A stretch of 64,000 nucleotides of DNA from an uncultured Parabacteroides sp. Lineage in GTDB: Bacteria; Bacteroidota; Bacteroidia; Bacteroidales; Tannerellaceae. The notes under the pieces were generated by a model that was not told the DNA's origin, made no database searches, and saw only the letters and a program-made list of their open reading frames with translations. Numbering within the stretch: position 1 is the stretch's first letter; each line of letters opens with the position of its first letter. The stretch lies in NCBI GenBank assembly GCA_944325355.1, contig CALUZS010000010.1:1-64000 (forward strand), in the 5' to 3' direction. The position numbers were made by a program, and so were the translations under genes. This document shows, piece by piece, positions 8,937-17,410 of the stretch.

Positions 8937-9650
8937 TTATTTGTTTTTGTCGTTAATAATCAATTTCTCTAAAAGTTTGATTTGGTCTGCAAAGTAAATA
9001 TTTTTTTTCGGATATTTCAAGCTTAAGTTTCTAATTATTTGCAAGGCTTTTTCGTATCGTTTTTGTTTAATATATATACGTGCTAATGTTTCTGTGAAAT
9101 AAGATTTCTGGAAATTGTTGGTATTTTCCTGTTCTTTGTCTGACGGGGATACATCGTCTGCCGTTTTTTCTATTTGCGGAGCCAGAGTCTTGAGCAGTTC
9201 TTGGTATTCCGTATTTGGATCTGGTTCCTTTTTTTCTTGGGTATGTGGCTTTTTTCCCTCCGATAAGTTCCATTGCAGGTAATCGGAATAGGAAGTTGGT
9301 TGCAGCAGGTATAAGTCTGTCAGTTCCTGTTTCTGCGATGCGTTTACAGCAGACAAGTATTCGTCTATTAATCGGAATGGGTCTGTCTCTTTTTTTGTCC
9401 TGTCGTTTATGTAATCAGGTGCTTCTAAGAAGAAAAAAAGGTTTTTCCTGTCTGAGATATAAAGGGCATTTTTGTTTAAAGCCCTCTCTTTTCCCTCATG
9501 GTTCTCTGCATACAATTTGCGAAGATAGAGCAACCTAAGTACAGAGAAATAGGGGTATTCTTCGTATTCAAGTTCCAGATCCTTGCTGCTTATTGCCGAA
9601 TTATAGGAATCCGGTTCGGTTATCAAATTGTATAACAGGGTACGGTCCAT
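8937..9650 (-). CDS. TPR-containing protein of the lptE-secG locus
   Basis: A 237-residue protein without signal peptide. The middle part (about 125-175) is charged and low in complexity. The C-terminal stretch (about 185-225), with ARIYIKQKRYEKALQIIRNL and the following helix, reads as a tetratricopeptide repeat. The start overlaps the lptE stop by one base and the stop is 3 bases before secG, so it is translationally coupled in this operon. A role in outer-membrane or secretion assembly is an inference from context only. I recall the same order in Bacteroides. Confidence 0.65.
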   Translation of the reverse strand: MDRTLLYNLITEPDSYNSAISSKDLELEYEEYPYFSVLRLLYLRKLYAENHEGKERALNKNALYISDRKNLFFFLEAPDYINDRTKKETDPFRLIDEYLSAVNASQKQELTDLYLLQPTSYSDYLQWNLSEGKKPHTQEKKEPDPNTEYQELLKTLAPQIEKTADDVSPSDKEQENTNNFQKSYFTETLARIYIKQKRYEKALQIIRNLSLKYPKKNIYFADQIKLLEKLIINDKNK

Positions 9651-10165
9651 TACCAGTTTGCTACGGTCGCGTTATAAATTTGGTCTACTAATTCATCAAT
9701 GATTTCGTCGCAAAGGTCATCCTGTACGTCTTGGAGCATCACGTTACTGTCAAATTCCCGGTAAGCGGAAACGGTCTGTTCCGTGTCTTCTTCCGGTTTC
9801 ACCCGGTTGGTGTAGCGGAAACGGACGGTAATCGTCAGTCGTGTCTGGGCAGATAATGCGTCTTCCTGCACAGCCAATGGGGTCAGGTCATATCCGGTAA
9901 TCTCTCCTTCCAAATCCAAATCGCCATTATCCCTCACAATCTGCAAACGTGTTTGCCTGGTGTATAAGTCTTTTAATGCTTCGGTGAACATTTGCGAAAG
10001 AGGTGGATAAACCAATGGTGCCTGGTTTGGGAAATCTTTTATCGAAATTGATTTGATTTTTGTGTAATCGATAGAAGCCCCGTTGAATTTGTAAGAGATA
10101 GTGCATGCGGAAAACATCGCAAACAATACTAAAAAAAGTATGGATAGATATTTCTTTTGCGGCAT
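9650..10165 (-). CDS. lptE: LptE-like LPS-assembly lipoprotein
   Basis: A 171-residue lipoprotein with signal peptide and lipobox FSAC (Cys21). The mature domain begins with ISYKFNGASIDY and continues with the alternating strand/helix pattern of LptE: the segment FPNQAPLVYPPLSQMFTEAL (about 45-64), then VTVRFRYTNR-like strands and an acidic C-terminal helix. LptE plugs the LptD barrel and helps insert LPS or lipooligosaccharide at the outer membrane. It lies one base after the sigma-54 activator and overlaps the next gene. Confidence 0.85.
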   Translation of the reverse strand: MPQKKYLSILFLVLFAMFSACTISYKFNGASIDYTKIKSISIKDFPNQAPLVYPPLSQMFTEALKDLYTRQTRLQIVRDNGDLDLEGEITGYDLTPLAVQEDALSAQTRLTITVRFRYTNRVKPEEDTEQTVSAYREFDSNVMLQDVQDDLCDEIIDELVDQIYNATVANW

Positions 10166-10166
10166 A

Positions 10167-11351
10167 TTATTCCAGATTATATTCTTTTATTTTCCGGTAA
10201 AGTGTCCTTTCCGAGATTTTTAAGTCGGCGGCTGCACTTTTTCTTTTCCCGTTATGGCGTTCGAGTGCTTTACGTATCATTTCTTTTTCGACTTCTTCCA
10301 AGGAGAGAGTCTCTTCAACAGTTTCTGCCATTTGAATGGGTTGTTCTTCTCCTTTCACCGTATGTATCGGTTGCGCCGCAGGGAATCTTGTGTTTTCATT
10401 CTCCTGTATTTGGATGCTTCCGGACATGATGCCATGGACAAGTTTTTTCAAGTCGTTGACATCCTTTTTCATATCGAACAACACTTGGTACAGGATTTCC
10501 CGTTCGTTGTTGAAAATTTTCTGTTCGTTTTCGTGATTAACCAAAACAGGAAGCTTTTCCGTGTTGAGGTTCGGCAGGTAGAGCCGTAGAGTTTCTGCCG
10601 TTATGTCCCGTTTTTCCTCAATGACAGACAGCCGTTCGGTTACATTTTTCAGTTCCCGGATGTTCCCCGGCCAACGGTAGGATAGGAGGAGCTGTTTTGC
10701 ATTTTCTTCCAATCGTATGGTAGGCATGCGATATTTTTCTGCACAATCGCTTGCAAACTTGCGGAATAACAGCAGTATGTCGGCTTCTCGTTCCCGTAAG
10801 GGCGGAAGTTGTATAGGGACGGTGTTCAACCGGTAGTAAAGATCTTCACGAAACTTTCCTTCGGAGACTGCTTTTATCAGGTTGACGTTTGTGGCAGCCA
10901 CGATTCGCACATTGGTTTTTTCCACTTTAGAGGAGCCAACTTTAATAAATTCTCCGGTTTCCAATACTCGGAGCAGGCGTGCCTGTGTGGGGATGGGGAG
11001 TTCTCCGACCTCATCCAAGAAAATAGTCCCGCCGTTGGCTACTTCAAAATAACCTTTTCTATCGGATAATGCTCCTGTAAATGATCCTTTTTCGTGTCCG
11101 AACAGCTCGGAGTCAATCGTTCCTTCGGGAATGGCACCGCAGTTGACGGCGATGTATTGTCCATGCTTTCTGGCACTGAACTGATGGATGATTTGCGGGA
11201 ATGATTCTTTCCCGACTCCACTTTCTCCGGTAATCAAAACAGATAAATCGGTACCTGCTACTTGCAATGCAATGTCAATGGCTCGATTCAGACCGGGGCT
11301 GTTGCCAATAATTCCAAAACGTTGTTTGACTTGCTGAATATCTATTTTCAT
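10167..11351 (-). CDS. sigma-54-dependent transcriptional activator without receiver domain
   Basis: A 394-residue enhancer-binding protein. The AAA+ domain starts almost at the N-terminus: Walker A GESGVGKE (42-49), GSFTGA (89-94, the sigma-54 contact loop with Ser where Ala is commoner), Walker B-type DEVGEL (113-118) and the arginine-finger region near RLNTVPIQLPPLRERE. A linker (about 260-345) precedes a Fis-type helix-turn-helix at the C-terminus (about 366-394). No receiver, GAF or PAS domain is present, so activity may be set by expression or by a partner. It sits immediately before lptE and 52 bases after the lipid-headgroup genes, so envelope genes are plausible targets (inference). 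Confidence 0.9.
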   Translation of the reverse strand: MKIDIQQVKQRFGIIGNSPGLNRAIDIALQVAGTDLSVLITGESGVGKESFPQIIHQFSARKHGQYIAVNCGAIPEGTIDSELFGHEKGSFTGALSDRKGYFEVANGGTIFLDEVGELPIPTQARLLRVLETGEFIKVGSSKVEKTNVRIVAATNVNLIKAVSEGKFREDLYYRLNTVPIQLPPLREREADILLLFRKFASDCAEKYRMPTIRLEENAKQLLLSYRWPGNIRELKNVTERLSVIEEKRDITAETLRLYLPNLNTEKLPVLVNHENEQKIFNNEREILYQVLFDMKKDVNDLKKLVHGIMSGSIQIQENENTRFPAAQPIHTVKGEEQPIQMAETVEETLSLEEVEKEMIRKALERHNGKRKSAAADLKISERTLYRKIKEYNLE

Positions 11352-11403
11352 AAGATTCCTTTCCCTTAATGGCTACTGCCGTTTTGCTTTCAAATATACG
11401 GAT

Positions 11404-12246
11404 TTAATCTGATGAATCTTGCTTTTTTTGTTTCTTTATATTGTAGGTGCATTCATAAAGGAAATTTGCAAGAGCTGTATCATCCGGATATTTTGCTATT
11501 TCTTCCGGGGAAATAGGATTTCCCAGATATATGTTTACGGTCCTTCCTCTTTTGTTAAAGGCTTGTGCCGGTAGGAATAGTGTTCTTATTTTCCAACTGA
11601 TTCTCCCCAGTATGTAGAAAAAGAACGTATTGTAAAAGTCGAAAAACACAGGATATACGGTCACTTTGCTTTTACGAATCAGGCGGATAATACTGTGGAC
11701 CCATGTCAAATCGCGCGGTTGACGGTATTTCCAGTTGAAGAAAGAGACCGAACCTGCCGGAAAGAATCCCATCGGATGCCCCTCTTTCAGCTGTTGTAAA
11801 GAGAGACGTACCCCGTTGATGTTTTCCATGTTGCCTTTTTTTGTGGGCTCTACCGAAATGAAATTCTCTTCCATTGCGCCGATGTGGGAAAGTATGCCGT
11901 TGACCATCACTTTGAAATCGGGACGTTTTTTTGCAAAAATATCAATTAGGATGATGCCGTCCAAAGAGCCGATTGGATGGTTGGAGACTGTTACGAACGC
12001 TCCTTCCGGCAATGTGTCCAATATTTCCTTGTTATGGATTACATATTTCAAATCGATTAGGGGATCTTTCAATAGCCTGGTGGTGAAATCCGAACCTGTG
12101 GAATCGCAATTGCGGGCGTGGACTTCGTTAACCTTGTTAATCTGGGTAATCTTCAAGAGCCAATTGCCGAGCTTAGTGCCGAACCGTCCCTTAAGAAAGG
12201 GGAGAAGCTCTTGGAGATCATGGATATCTAATACGGTTTTCTTCAT
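11404..12246 (-). CDS. PlsC-like (lysophospholipid) acyltransferase family protein
   Basis: A 280-residue protein. The acyltransferase motif is NHPIGSLDG (89-97), an H-x5-D variant of the usual H-x4-D, followed by the FPAGSVS block (162-168) and a hydrophobic C-terminal third with one likely membrane segment (about 198-212). It probably transfers an acyl group to a hydroxyl of a lipid or polar head. It is the last of four tightly packed genes (3-base gap to the CDP-alcohol phosphatidyltransferase), which implies a joint lipid pathway. A GlsA-like ornithine/glycine-lipid O-acyltransferase is an alternative. The exact substrate is unknown. Confidence 0.8.
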   Translation of the reverse strand: MKKTVLDIHDLQELLPFLKGRFGTKLGNWLLKITQINKVNEVHARNCDSTGSDFTTRLLKDPLIDLKYVIHNKEILDTLPEGAFVTVSNHPIGSLDGIILIDIFAKKRPDFKVMVNGILSHIGAMEENFISVEPTKKGNMENINGVRLSLQQLKEGHPMGFFPAGSVSFFNWKYRQPRDLTWVHSIIRLIRKSKVTVYPVFFDFYNTFFFYILGRISWKIRTLFLPAQAFNKRGRTVNIYLGNPISPEEIAKYPDDTALANFLYECTYNIKKQKKQDSSD

Positions 12247-12249
12247 ATT

Positions 12250-13137
12250 TTATTTATCTAATAACGATTCGCACAAGGATTCATGCTTCTTGATAGAGAT
12301 AGCGACGACAGTATTTAAAACAAGTATCTCATAAAGATAATAAACCCAGACGAATCCGCTTAAGACGATGACGAACATGACTAACGTGCGTCCGTTAAAT
12401 GTCAGCAGGTCTATGTATTTTTTCATCAATTGTTTGCTTTGTGCACGGAATTTTAGCCGGATTTCTTCCGGAATATCGTCTCCGTATTTATCATGCAATT
12501 GCGTTAACATCTGCTGCAACTTCGGAGTTGATTTGACTTGGAGCGTAGTGTACCATTCATAAAGGAAATAAAACATACGGGATATGCCGAATTTCATTTG
12601 AGCATGTTGCTTTTTTATCTGTTCCGGCGTCTGAAATTCCGCACCTTTTTCCTTGCTTATGAAATAGAGATGCAGTGTCTTGTAATAATCTGTAATGTTT
12701 GCCTGGAATAAATGCGACATTCCGGACAAAACTGCTAATGCGAAAAACCAATACGTCCCATATTCGTTGGCGAGACGTAAGGCGAATCCAATATATATAC
12801 TGGCAAACCATAAATCGCCGGCGAATCCGTCTAAGATTCTTCCGATTTTGGATTTGATTCCGGTCAGCCGAGCCAATTGCCCGTCGACACAATCCAATAT
12901 GTTGGCGCAGACCAACAGTAAAATACCTCCGATGTTATAGAGCAGGTTGTCATAATAAAAAAGGAATCCGGCTCCGACTCCCACAAAGATGGAGAGTACG
13001 GTAATCATGTTTGGAGTAATGCTTGTATTTTTTAGCAGCTTTGCAATTTTAAATCCGATAGGACGATAGAAAGTTCTGTCCACAATATTTTCCGTCTCTA
13101 TGGATTTTAGAGATGATTCATATTCTTTTTTGTCCAT
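12250..13137 (-). CDS. CDP-alcohol phosphatidyltransferase family membrane enzyme
   Basis: A 295-residue multi-span protein. The family signature is at 82-108: D82xxD85G86xxAR(89-90), G99, D103 and D108. In the usual motif the last two Asp are separated by three residues; here there are four (DGFAGD), a small but possibly specific deviation. Membrane segments are evident at about 46-60, 68-84, 112-135 and 255-280. The charged stretch from about 170 to 250 is unusual for simple PgsA/PssA enzymes. These enzymes join CDP-diacylglycerol, or a CDP-alcohol, to a second alcohol with release of CMP. The adjacent cytidylyltransferase suggests that the CDP-activated partner is made by the same operon (inference). 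Confidence 0.88.
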   Translation of the reverse strand: MDKKEYESSLKSIETENIVDRTFYRPIGFKIAKLLKNTSITPNMITVLSIFVGVGAGFLFYYDNLLYNIGGILLLVCANILDCVDGQLARLTGIKSKIGRILDGFAGDLWFASIYIGFALRLANEYGTYWFFALAVLSGMSHLFQANITDYYKTLHLYFISKEKGAEFQTPEQIKKQHAQMKFGISRMFYFLYEWYTTLQVKSTPKLQQMLTQLHDKYGDDIPEEIRLKFRAQSKQLMKKYIDLLTFNGRTLVMFVIVLSGFVWVYYLYEILVLNTVVAISIKKHESLCESLLDK

Positions 13138-13147
13138 TTTCTGTTAG

Positions 13148-13876
13148 TTATTTGTAAGAATAAGCTCCGTCGACAACGACGATTTCCCCATTAAAATATT
13201 GATTCTCTATTAACATTTTGTACACGTTAGCCACCTCTTCGGGCTCGCAAAAGCGGTGTGATGCCACTTTGTTTTCGATGTTGTGCCTGATTTCCGCCGG
13301 TTTTGTCTTTTGCCATTCCGTATCGACAAAGCCGGGTGCCACGCCATTGACCCGGATTCCGTAAGGCTCCATGAATTTTACCAAGTTTTTGACTAATGCG
13401 TGTACTCCGCTTTTGGTAACTCCATAAGCTAATGATACTGAATGGGGGTGTATCCCCATCAGGGAACCGGTGAATACCACGCAGCCGTTCTGGTTTATTT
13501 TCTTCCCGTTTACCAGTTTCTGAAGCAAAAAGACGGGGAAGTGAATGTTGGCAAAAAAGACACGTTCCCAATCGGCTAATGAGAGGTTTTCAAAAGAATC
13601 CCGGCAAGTCAGCCCGGCATTCAGTATTACCGTGTCCAAGCATTTCTGCTTATTTGTCAGAAATGAATAAATCGTTTGGATTGCATCCGCAGAGGTTACA
13701 TCCGCTTTCAGCACATCTGCTTTTTCCTCTCCCAATTGCTTCCGGATGGTGTTGGCTGCTGTATCGTCTGATGCATAAGTCAACAGCACATGGTAGCCGG
13801 CATTTACAAGAGTGGCGGCAACGGCTTTGCCGATACCTTTTGTCCCTCCTGTTATCAGTGCATATTTTTCTTCCAT
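13148..13876 (-). CDS. short-chain dehydrogenase/reductase of the lipid-headgroup operon
   Basis: A 242-residue Rossmann-fold oxidoreductase. The cofactor loop is TGGTKGIG (9-16), and the full catalytic tetrad Asn110, Ser138, Tyr151, Lys155 is present, with VDGAYSYK at the C-terminus. It resembles FabG-type SDRs, but it lies between a cytidylyltransferase (8-base gap) and a CDP-alcohol phosphatidyltransferase (10-base gap). A role in reducing a keto precursor of the headgroup or of an acyl chain is therefore more likely than in bulk fatty acid synthesis. That is inference from context. Confidence 0.85.
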   Translation of the reverse strand: MEEKYALITGGTKGIGKAVAATLVNAGYHVLLTYASDDTAANTIRKQLGEEKADVLKADVTSADAIQTIYSFLTNKQKCLDTVILNAGLTCRDSFENLSLADWERVFFANIHFPVFLLQKLVNGKKINQNGCVVFTGSLMGIHPHSVSLAYGVTKSGVHALVKNLVKFMEPYGIRVNGVAPGFVDTEWQKTKPAEIRHNIENKVASHRFCEPEEVANVYKMLIENQYFNGEIVVVDGAYSYK

Positions 13877-13884
13877 GATGTTTT

Positions 13885-14352
13885 TTATTTTTCTCCGAAT
13901 CCTTTTACCGAGTCCGGTTTCGCCTGCCGTTGGTCATGCAGATTTTTTTCATAAGAGTCGTGAATGGTCTTCTTCAAGTTTGAGGAGGATACGCCTGTCC
14001 CGTAAGGGAAATAGAATACTTGCACCCCCAAGTCTTTCAGATAATCATATTTGCCGTACCAGTCGTCGCCAACAACAAATGCGTCGATGTTTAATTTCTT
14101 GACGATTTCCGTATGATCCAACGTGTGTTGCGGAATGACAATGTCCGGAGTTTTCAAAGCTTCAATGATTTGAAGCCGTTCATTGAATGGGATGATTGGT
14201 TTTGCTTTGTAAGAGGAAACCAATTCGTCTGTACTGACTCCGACGATTAGAATATCCGCCAAGCTGCGGGCGTAGTTAATCATCCGGAGATGATTGTAAT
14301 GGAACATGTCGAATGTCCCTGAAGTATATACGATTGTCTTATCTTTAAACAT
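13885..14352 (-). CDS. cytidylyltransferase, glycerol-3-phosphate (TagD)-like
   Basis: A 155-residue single-domain nucleotidyltransferase. GTFDMFHYNH (12-21) is the HxGH motif with Asn in place of Gly (His18, His21 kept). YGTGVSSSNLKKT near the C-terminus stands for the RTEGISTS signature. The family makes CDP-glycerol, CDP-choline or related CDP-alcohols. It is first gene of the four-gene lipid set, behind its own promoter-like element (14373-14400). Glycerol-3-phosphate is only one of several possible substrates. Confidence 0.85.
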   Translation of the reverse strand: MFKDKTIVYTSGTFDMFHYNHLRMINYARSLADILIVGVSTDELVSSYKAKPIIPFNERLQIIEALKTPDIVIPQHTLDHTEIVKKLNIDAFVVGDDWYGKYDYLKDLGVQVFYFPYGTGVSSSNLKKTIHDSYEKNLHDQRQAKPDSVKGFGEK

Positions 14353-14372
14353 AGTCTGATCATTTTAGTTTG

Positions 14373-14400
14373 CAAACATACTGAATTTATTCCTATTAAA
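14373..14400 (-). promoter_or_regulatory. promoter of the lipid-headgroup operon
   Basis: On the minus strand TTTA (14400-14397), 16 bases, TATGTTTG (14380-14373). The -7 box is perfect and lies 20 bases before the ATG at 14352. The -33 box is imperfect. Confidence 0.5.
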
Positions 14401-14518
14401 GAAGTTCTGCATTTAAAAAGATAATTTAATACCGCTTCAGGCGTAAAAAAGAAGGGTTTCCACATAAAGATTCCGCCATTCGGATAACTTGTCTAACTGT
14501 TTCGGGGAAAGAAACTTG

Positions 14519-14539
14519 CCGGGATAAAATCTTTATCCC
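14519..14539. promoter_or_regulatory. perfect 9-bp inverted repeat upstream of metA (possible operator)
   Basis: CGGGATAAA-ATC-TTTATCCCG is a perfect dyad with a 3-base spacer. It ends 11 bases upstream of the metA -7 box, so it covers the -33 region. This suits a dimeric repressor or activator. It is not followed by a T-run, so it is not a terminator for either strand. Confidence 0.5.
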
Positions 14540-14550
14540 GATATTCCTAT

Positions 14551-14558
14551 TATCTTTG
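14551..14558 (+). promoter_or_regulatory. -7 box of metA promoter
   Basis: TATCTTTG lies 42 bases upstream of the metA ATG. The dyad 14519-14539 occupies the place of the -33 box. Confidence 0.55.
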
Positions 14559-14600
14559 CAAAATGTTATAATGTTGAGTGACCAAAAAACGTAATAAAAG

Positions 14601-15533
14601 ATGCCTTTAAATTTGCATAAGAATCTTCCGGCGATTGAATTGCTGAAGAGGGAACATATATTTGTAATGGATTCGATGCGGGCTTCATCGCAGGACATTC
14701 GCCCGTTGAAAGTAGTGATATTGAATCTCATGCCGTTGAAGATTACGACGGAAACGGACTTAATCAGGTTGTTGAGCAACACTCCTTTGCAATTGGAAAT
14801 TGAATTCATGAAGATAAAAGGGCATACCCCGAAGCATACGCCTATCGAACACATGAAAGAGTTCTATAAGGATTTCGATACGATATCTTCCGATTATTAT
14901 GATGGAATGATTGTAACCGGTGCTCCTGTTGAACAGATGCCGTTTGAGGACGTTACCTATTGGCAAGAACTTACGGGTATCTTTGATTGGGCGCGTGAAC
15001 ATGTTACCTCTACTTTGTACATTTGTTGGGCGGCGCAAGCCGGATTGTACCATTTTTACGGGATACCGAAATATGACCTTCCAGTGAAGATGTTTGGCGT
15101 TTTCCGGCATACGTTAAGGGAACCGTATGTTCCAATTTTTCGAGGGTTTGATGACGAGTTTTATGTTCCTCACAGCCGTCATACGGAGATCCGCCGGTCG
15201 GATATATCGAAATGCCAGGAACTGACCATTTTGTCGGAAAGTGAAGAGAGCGGGGTATATATGGTCATGGCACGTGGTGGCAGGGAGTTTTTTATTACCG
15301 GGCATTCGGAGTATTCTCCATATACGTTGAATGATGAGTATGTGCGCGATTTGAAAAAAGGTCTTCCGATAACAGTCCCCTACAATTATTATAGAAATAA
15401 TGACCCGGCGCAAGGTCCGGTGGTCCGTTGGCGCGGACATGCCAATTTGTTGTTTACCAACTGGCTGAATTATTATGTATATCAAGAGACACCTTATCGC
15501 CGGGAAGATATCCGTTTTCTTACAACTTTATAA
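14601..15533 (+). CDS. metA: homoserine O-acyltransferase MetA; Glu111 predicts acetyl-CoA specificity
   Basis: A 310-residue enzyme of methionine synthesis that activates homoserine. The catalytic Cys142 lies in YICWAAQAG (140-148), and the His/Glu partners are in GHSEYSP near 235. Position 111 lies in TGAPVE (106-111) and is Glu. In the MetA family Gly111 goes with succinyl-CoA and Glu111 with acetyl-CoA (established by structural and parallel-evolution studies of MetA/MetX), so this is predicted to be a homoserine O-acetyltransferase despite the usual label O-succinyltransferase. A U32 gene follows 3 bases after the stop. The dyad at 14519-14539 may regulate it. Confidence 0.93.
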   Translation: MPLNLHKNLPAIELLKREHIFVMDSMRASSQDIRPLKVVILNLMPLKITTETDLIRLLSNTPLQLEIEFMKIKGHTPKHTPIEHMKEFYKDFDTISSDYYDGMIVTGAPVEQMPFEDVTYWQELTGIFDWAREHVTSTLYICWAAQAGLYHFYGIPKYDLPVKMFGVFRHTLREPYVPIFRGFDDEFYVPHSRHTEIRRSDISKCQELTILSESEESGVYMVMARGGREFFITGHSEYSPYTLNDEYVRDLKKGLPITVPYNYYRNNDPAQGPVVRWRGHANLLFTNWLNYYVYQETPYRREDIRFLTTL

Positions 15534-15536
15534 ATT

Positions 15537-17366
15537 ATGCGGAAACCTGTACGTGTAGAACTGCTCTCCCCTGCAAAAGACCTTGAATGTGGGATGGAAG
15601 CTATTAACCATGGAGCCGATGCTGTGTATATCGGGGCTCCACGTTTTGGCGCGAGAGCTTCTGCCGGAAACAGCGTGAAGGATATTCGTCTTCTCTGCGA
15701 TTATGCTCATCAGTTTGATGCCCGTATTTATGTGACAGTCAATACCATTCTTTGGGAAGAGGAGCTGCGTGATGCCGAACATCTGATATGGCAGATGTAT
15801 GACTCGGGGGTAGATGCTCTGATTGTGCAGGATATGGGAATTACTAAACTGAACTTGCCGCCGATTCCTTTGCATGCCAGTACGCAGACGGATAACCGTA
15901 CGGCCGAAAAGGTGAAGTTCCTGGAAGATGTTGGCTTTTCGCAAGTAGTTTTGGCTCGTGAGCTTTCACTTGATGAAATCAGAAACATTCGGGAAAAGAC
16001 AACTGTTCCCCTTGAAGTTTTTGTGCATGGTGCGTTGTGTGTCAGTTATAGCGGACAATGCTATTTGAGTGCTGCCCGGAACGGGCGAAGCGCGAATCGG
16101 GGAGAATGTGCGCAGCTGTGCCGGCTTCCTTATGATATGGTAGATGCAGAAGGTAGGGCGATTGTGAAAGATAAGCATCTGCTTTCATTGAAGGATATGA
16201 ACCGTTCTGCCGATATTGAAGCTTTATTGGATGCCGGTGCGACCTCTTTCAAGATAGAGGGGCGTTTGAAGGATGTGACTTATGTGAAGAATATTACAGC
16301 ATATTACCGGCAATGTATCGATGAGATAATATCCCGCAGACCGGATTGTTTTGTCCGTTCTTCAAGCGGACATACTCGTTTTTCATTTGTGCCGGTTCCG
16401 GAAAAATCGTTCAACAGGGGATTTACGCCGTTCTTCCTGCATGGTAGGGATAAGGATATTGCTGCTTTTGACACCCCGAAGTCACAAGGAGAATATGTCG
16501 GTCGGGTGAAAACGGTGGAAGGGCGTGCGTTTACCCTGGCAGGTACAGCCGAAATCAATAATGGTGACGGGCTGGCTTTTTTTAATAGGCAGGGAGTTTT
16601 GGAAGGAGTCCGGGTAAACAAGGTAGAGAAGAACCGGATTTTCCCGTTATCTATGCCGTCGCTTAAACCGGGAGTAGCGGTGTACCGTAATTTTGACCAA
16701 AACTTTTCCCGTTGTTTGTCCAGACCGTCTGCTGAACGGAAGATATTGGTGAAGCTTCTCTTTTCGGACGTGCCCAATGGCTTTTCTTTGGAACTGACCG
16801 ACGAGACAGGCGCCCGGACTGTACAGGTGATGCCTTTGGAAAAGTCGGTAGCCCGGAAGAATCAGACGGAGATAATCCACAGCCAGCTCTCAAAAATGGG
16901 AAATACAATATTTGAAGTATCGGAGTTGGAGATTCAGATGTCGGATGACTTTTTTGTACCGTCATCTGTGCTGGCAGCATTGCGGAGACAAGCTGTGGAC
17001 AAGTTGCTGCAAGTGCGGAAAATCCGTTATCGTCGGGAACTCCGGCGTTTTGAACAGACTCACATCCATTATCCGGAAAAGATACTTTCATACTTGGGAA
17101 ATGTGTCGAACCGTCTTGCCCGTACATTTTATTATGACCACGGCGTAAAACAGGTGGATGATGCGTTTGAGGTGAAACCGCAGGGGAATGTTCCTCTGAT
17201 GTTTACTCGTCATTGCCTGCGTTACAGCATGGGATGGTGTCCTGTTTATCAGAAAAAGAAATCTCCTTACCGGGAACCTTATTTCTTGCAGGACAAGAAT
17301 GGCGTCCGTTTGCGGTTGCATTTTAATTGCAAGCAGTGCCGGATGGAAATATATGCGGTTGAATAA
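15537..17366 (+). CDS. peptidase U32 family protein (RlhA/YdcP-like)
   Basis: A 609-residue protein. The N-terminal U32 barrel starts with VELLSPAKDLECG (7-19). The cysteine cluster is Cys168, Cys175, Cys191 and Cys195 within CVSYSGQCYLSAARNG and ANRGECAQLCR. A C-terminal extension ends with NCKQCRMEIY. Family members studied so far (RlhA, TrhP, UbiU/V) are not proteases but Fe-S or prephenate-dependent hydroxylation factors. The length and C-terminal domain fit RlhA, which makes 5-hydroxycytidine in 23S rRNA. Only 3 bases separate it from metA, so it is very likely in the same operon. Assignment within U32 is uncertain. Confidence 0.85.
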   Translation: MRKPVRVELLSPAKDLECGMEAINHGADAVYIGAPRFGARASAGNSVKDIRLLCDYAHQFDARIYVTVNTILWEEELRDAEHLIWQMYDSGVDALIVQDMGITKLNLPPIPLHASTQTDNRTAEKVKFLEDVGFSQVVLARELSLDEIRNIREKTTVPLEVFVHGALCVSYSGQCYLSAARNGRSANRGECAQLCRLPYDMVDAEGRAIVKDKHLLSLKDMNRSADIEALLDAGATSFKIEGRLKDVTYVKNITAYYRQCIDEIISRRPDCFVRSSSGHTRFSFVPVPEKSFNRGFTPFFLHGRDKDIAAFDTPKSQGEYVGRVKTVEGRAFTLAGTAEINNGDGLAFFNRQGVLEGVRVNKVEKNRIFPLSMPSLKPGVAVYRNFDQNFSRCLSRPSAERKILVKLLFSDVPNGFSLELTDETGARTVQVMPLEKSVARKNQTEIIHSQLSKMGNTIFEVSELEIQMSDDFFVPSSVLAALRRQAVDKLLQVRKIRYRRELRRFEQTHIHYPEKILSYLGNVSNRLARTFYYDHGVKQVDDAFEVKPQGNVPLMFTRHCLRYSMGWCPVYQKKKSPYREPYFLQDKNGVRLRLHFNCKQCRMEIYAVE

Positions 17367-17410
17367 TAGAATCTGCGCGACGGACTCATCGGAGGTGCGC
17401 GGCTAAGCCG

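Noticed and set aside
14400-14600. Possible SAM riboswitch upstream of metA
   Set aside because: No SAM-I or SAM-II core is readable, and the metA -7 box (14551) lies behind most of the region, so it would not be transcribed with metA.
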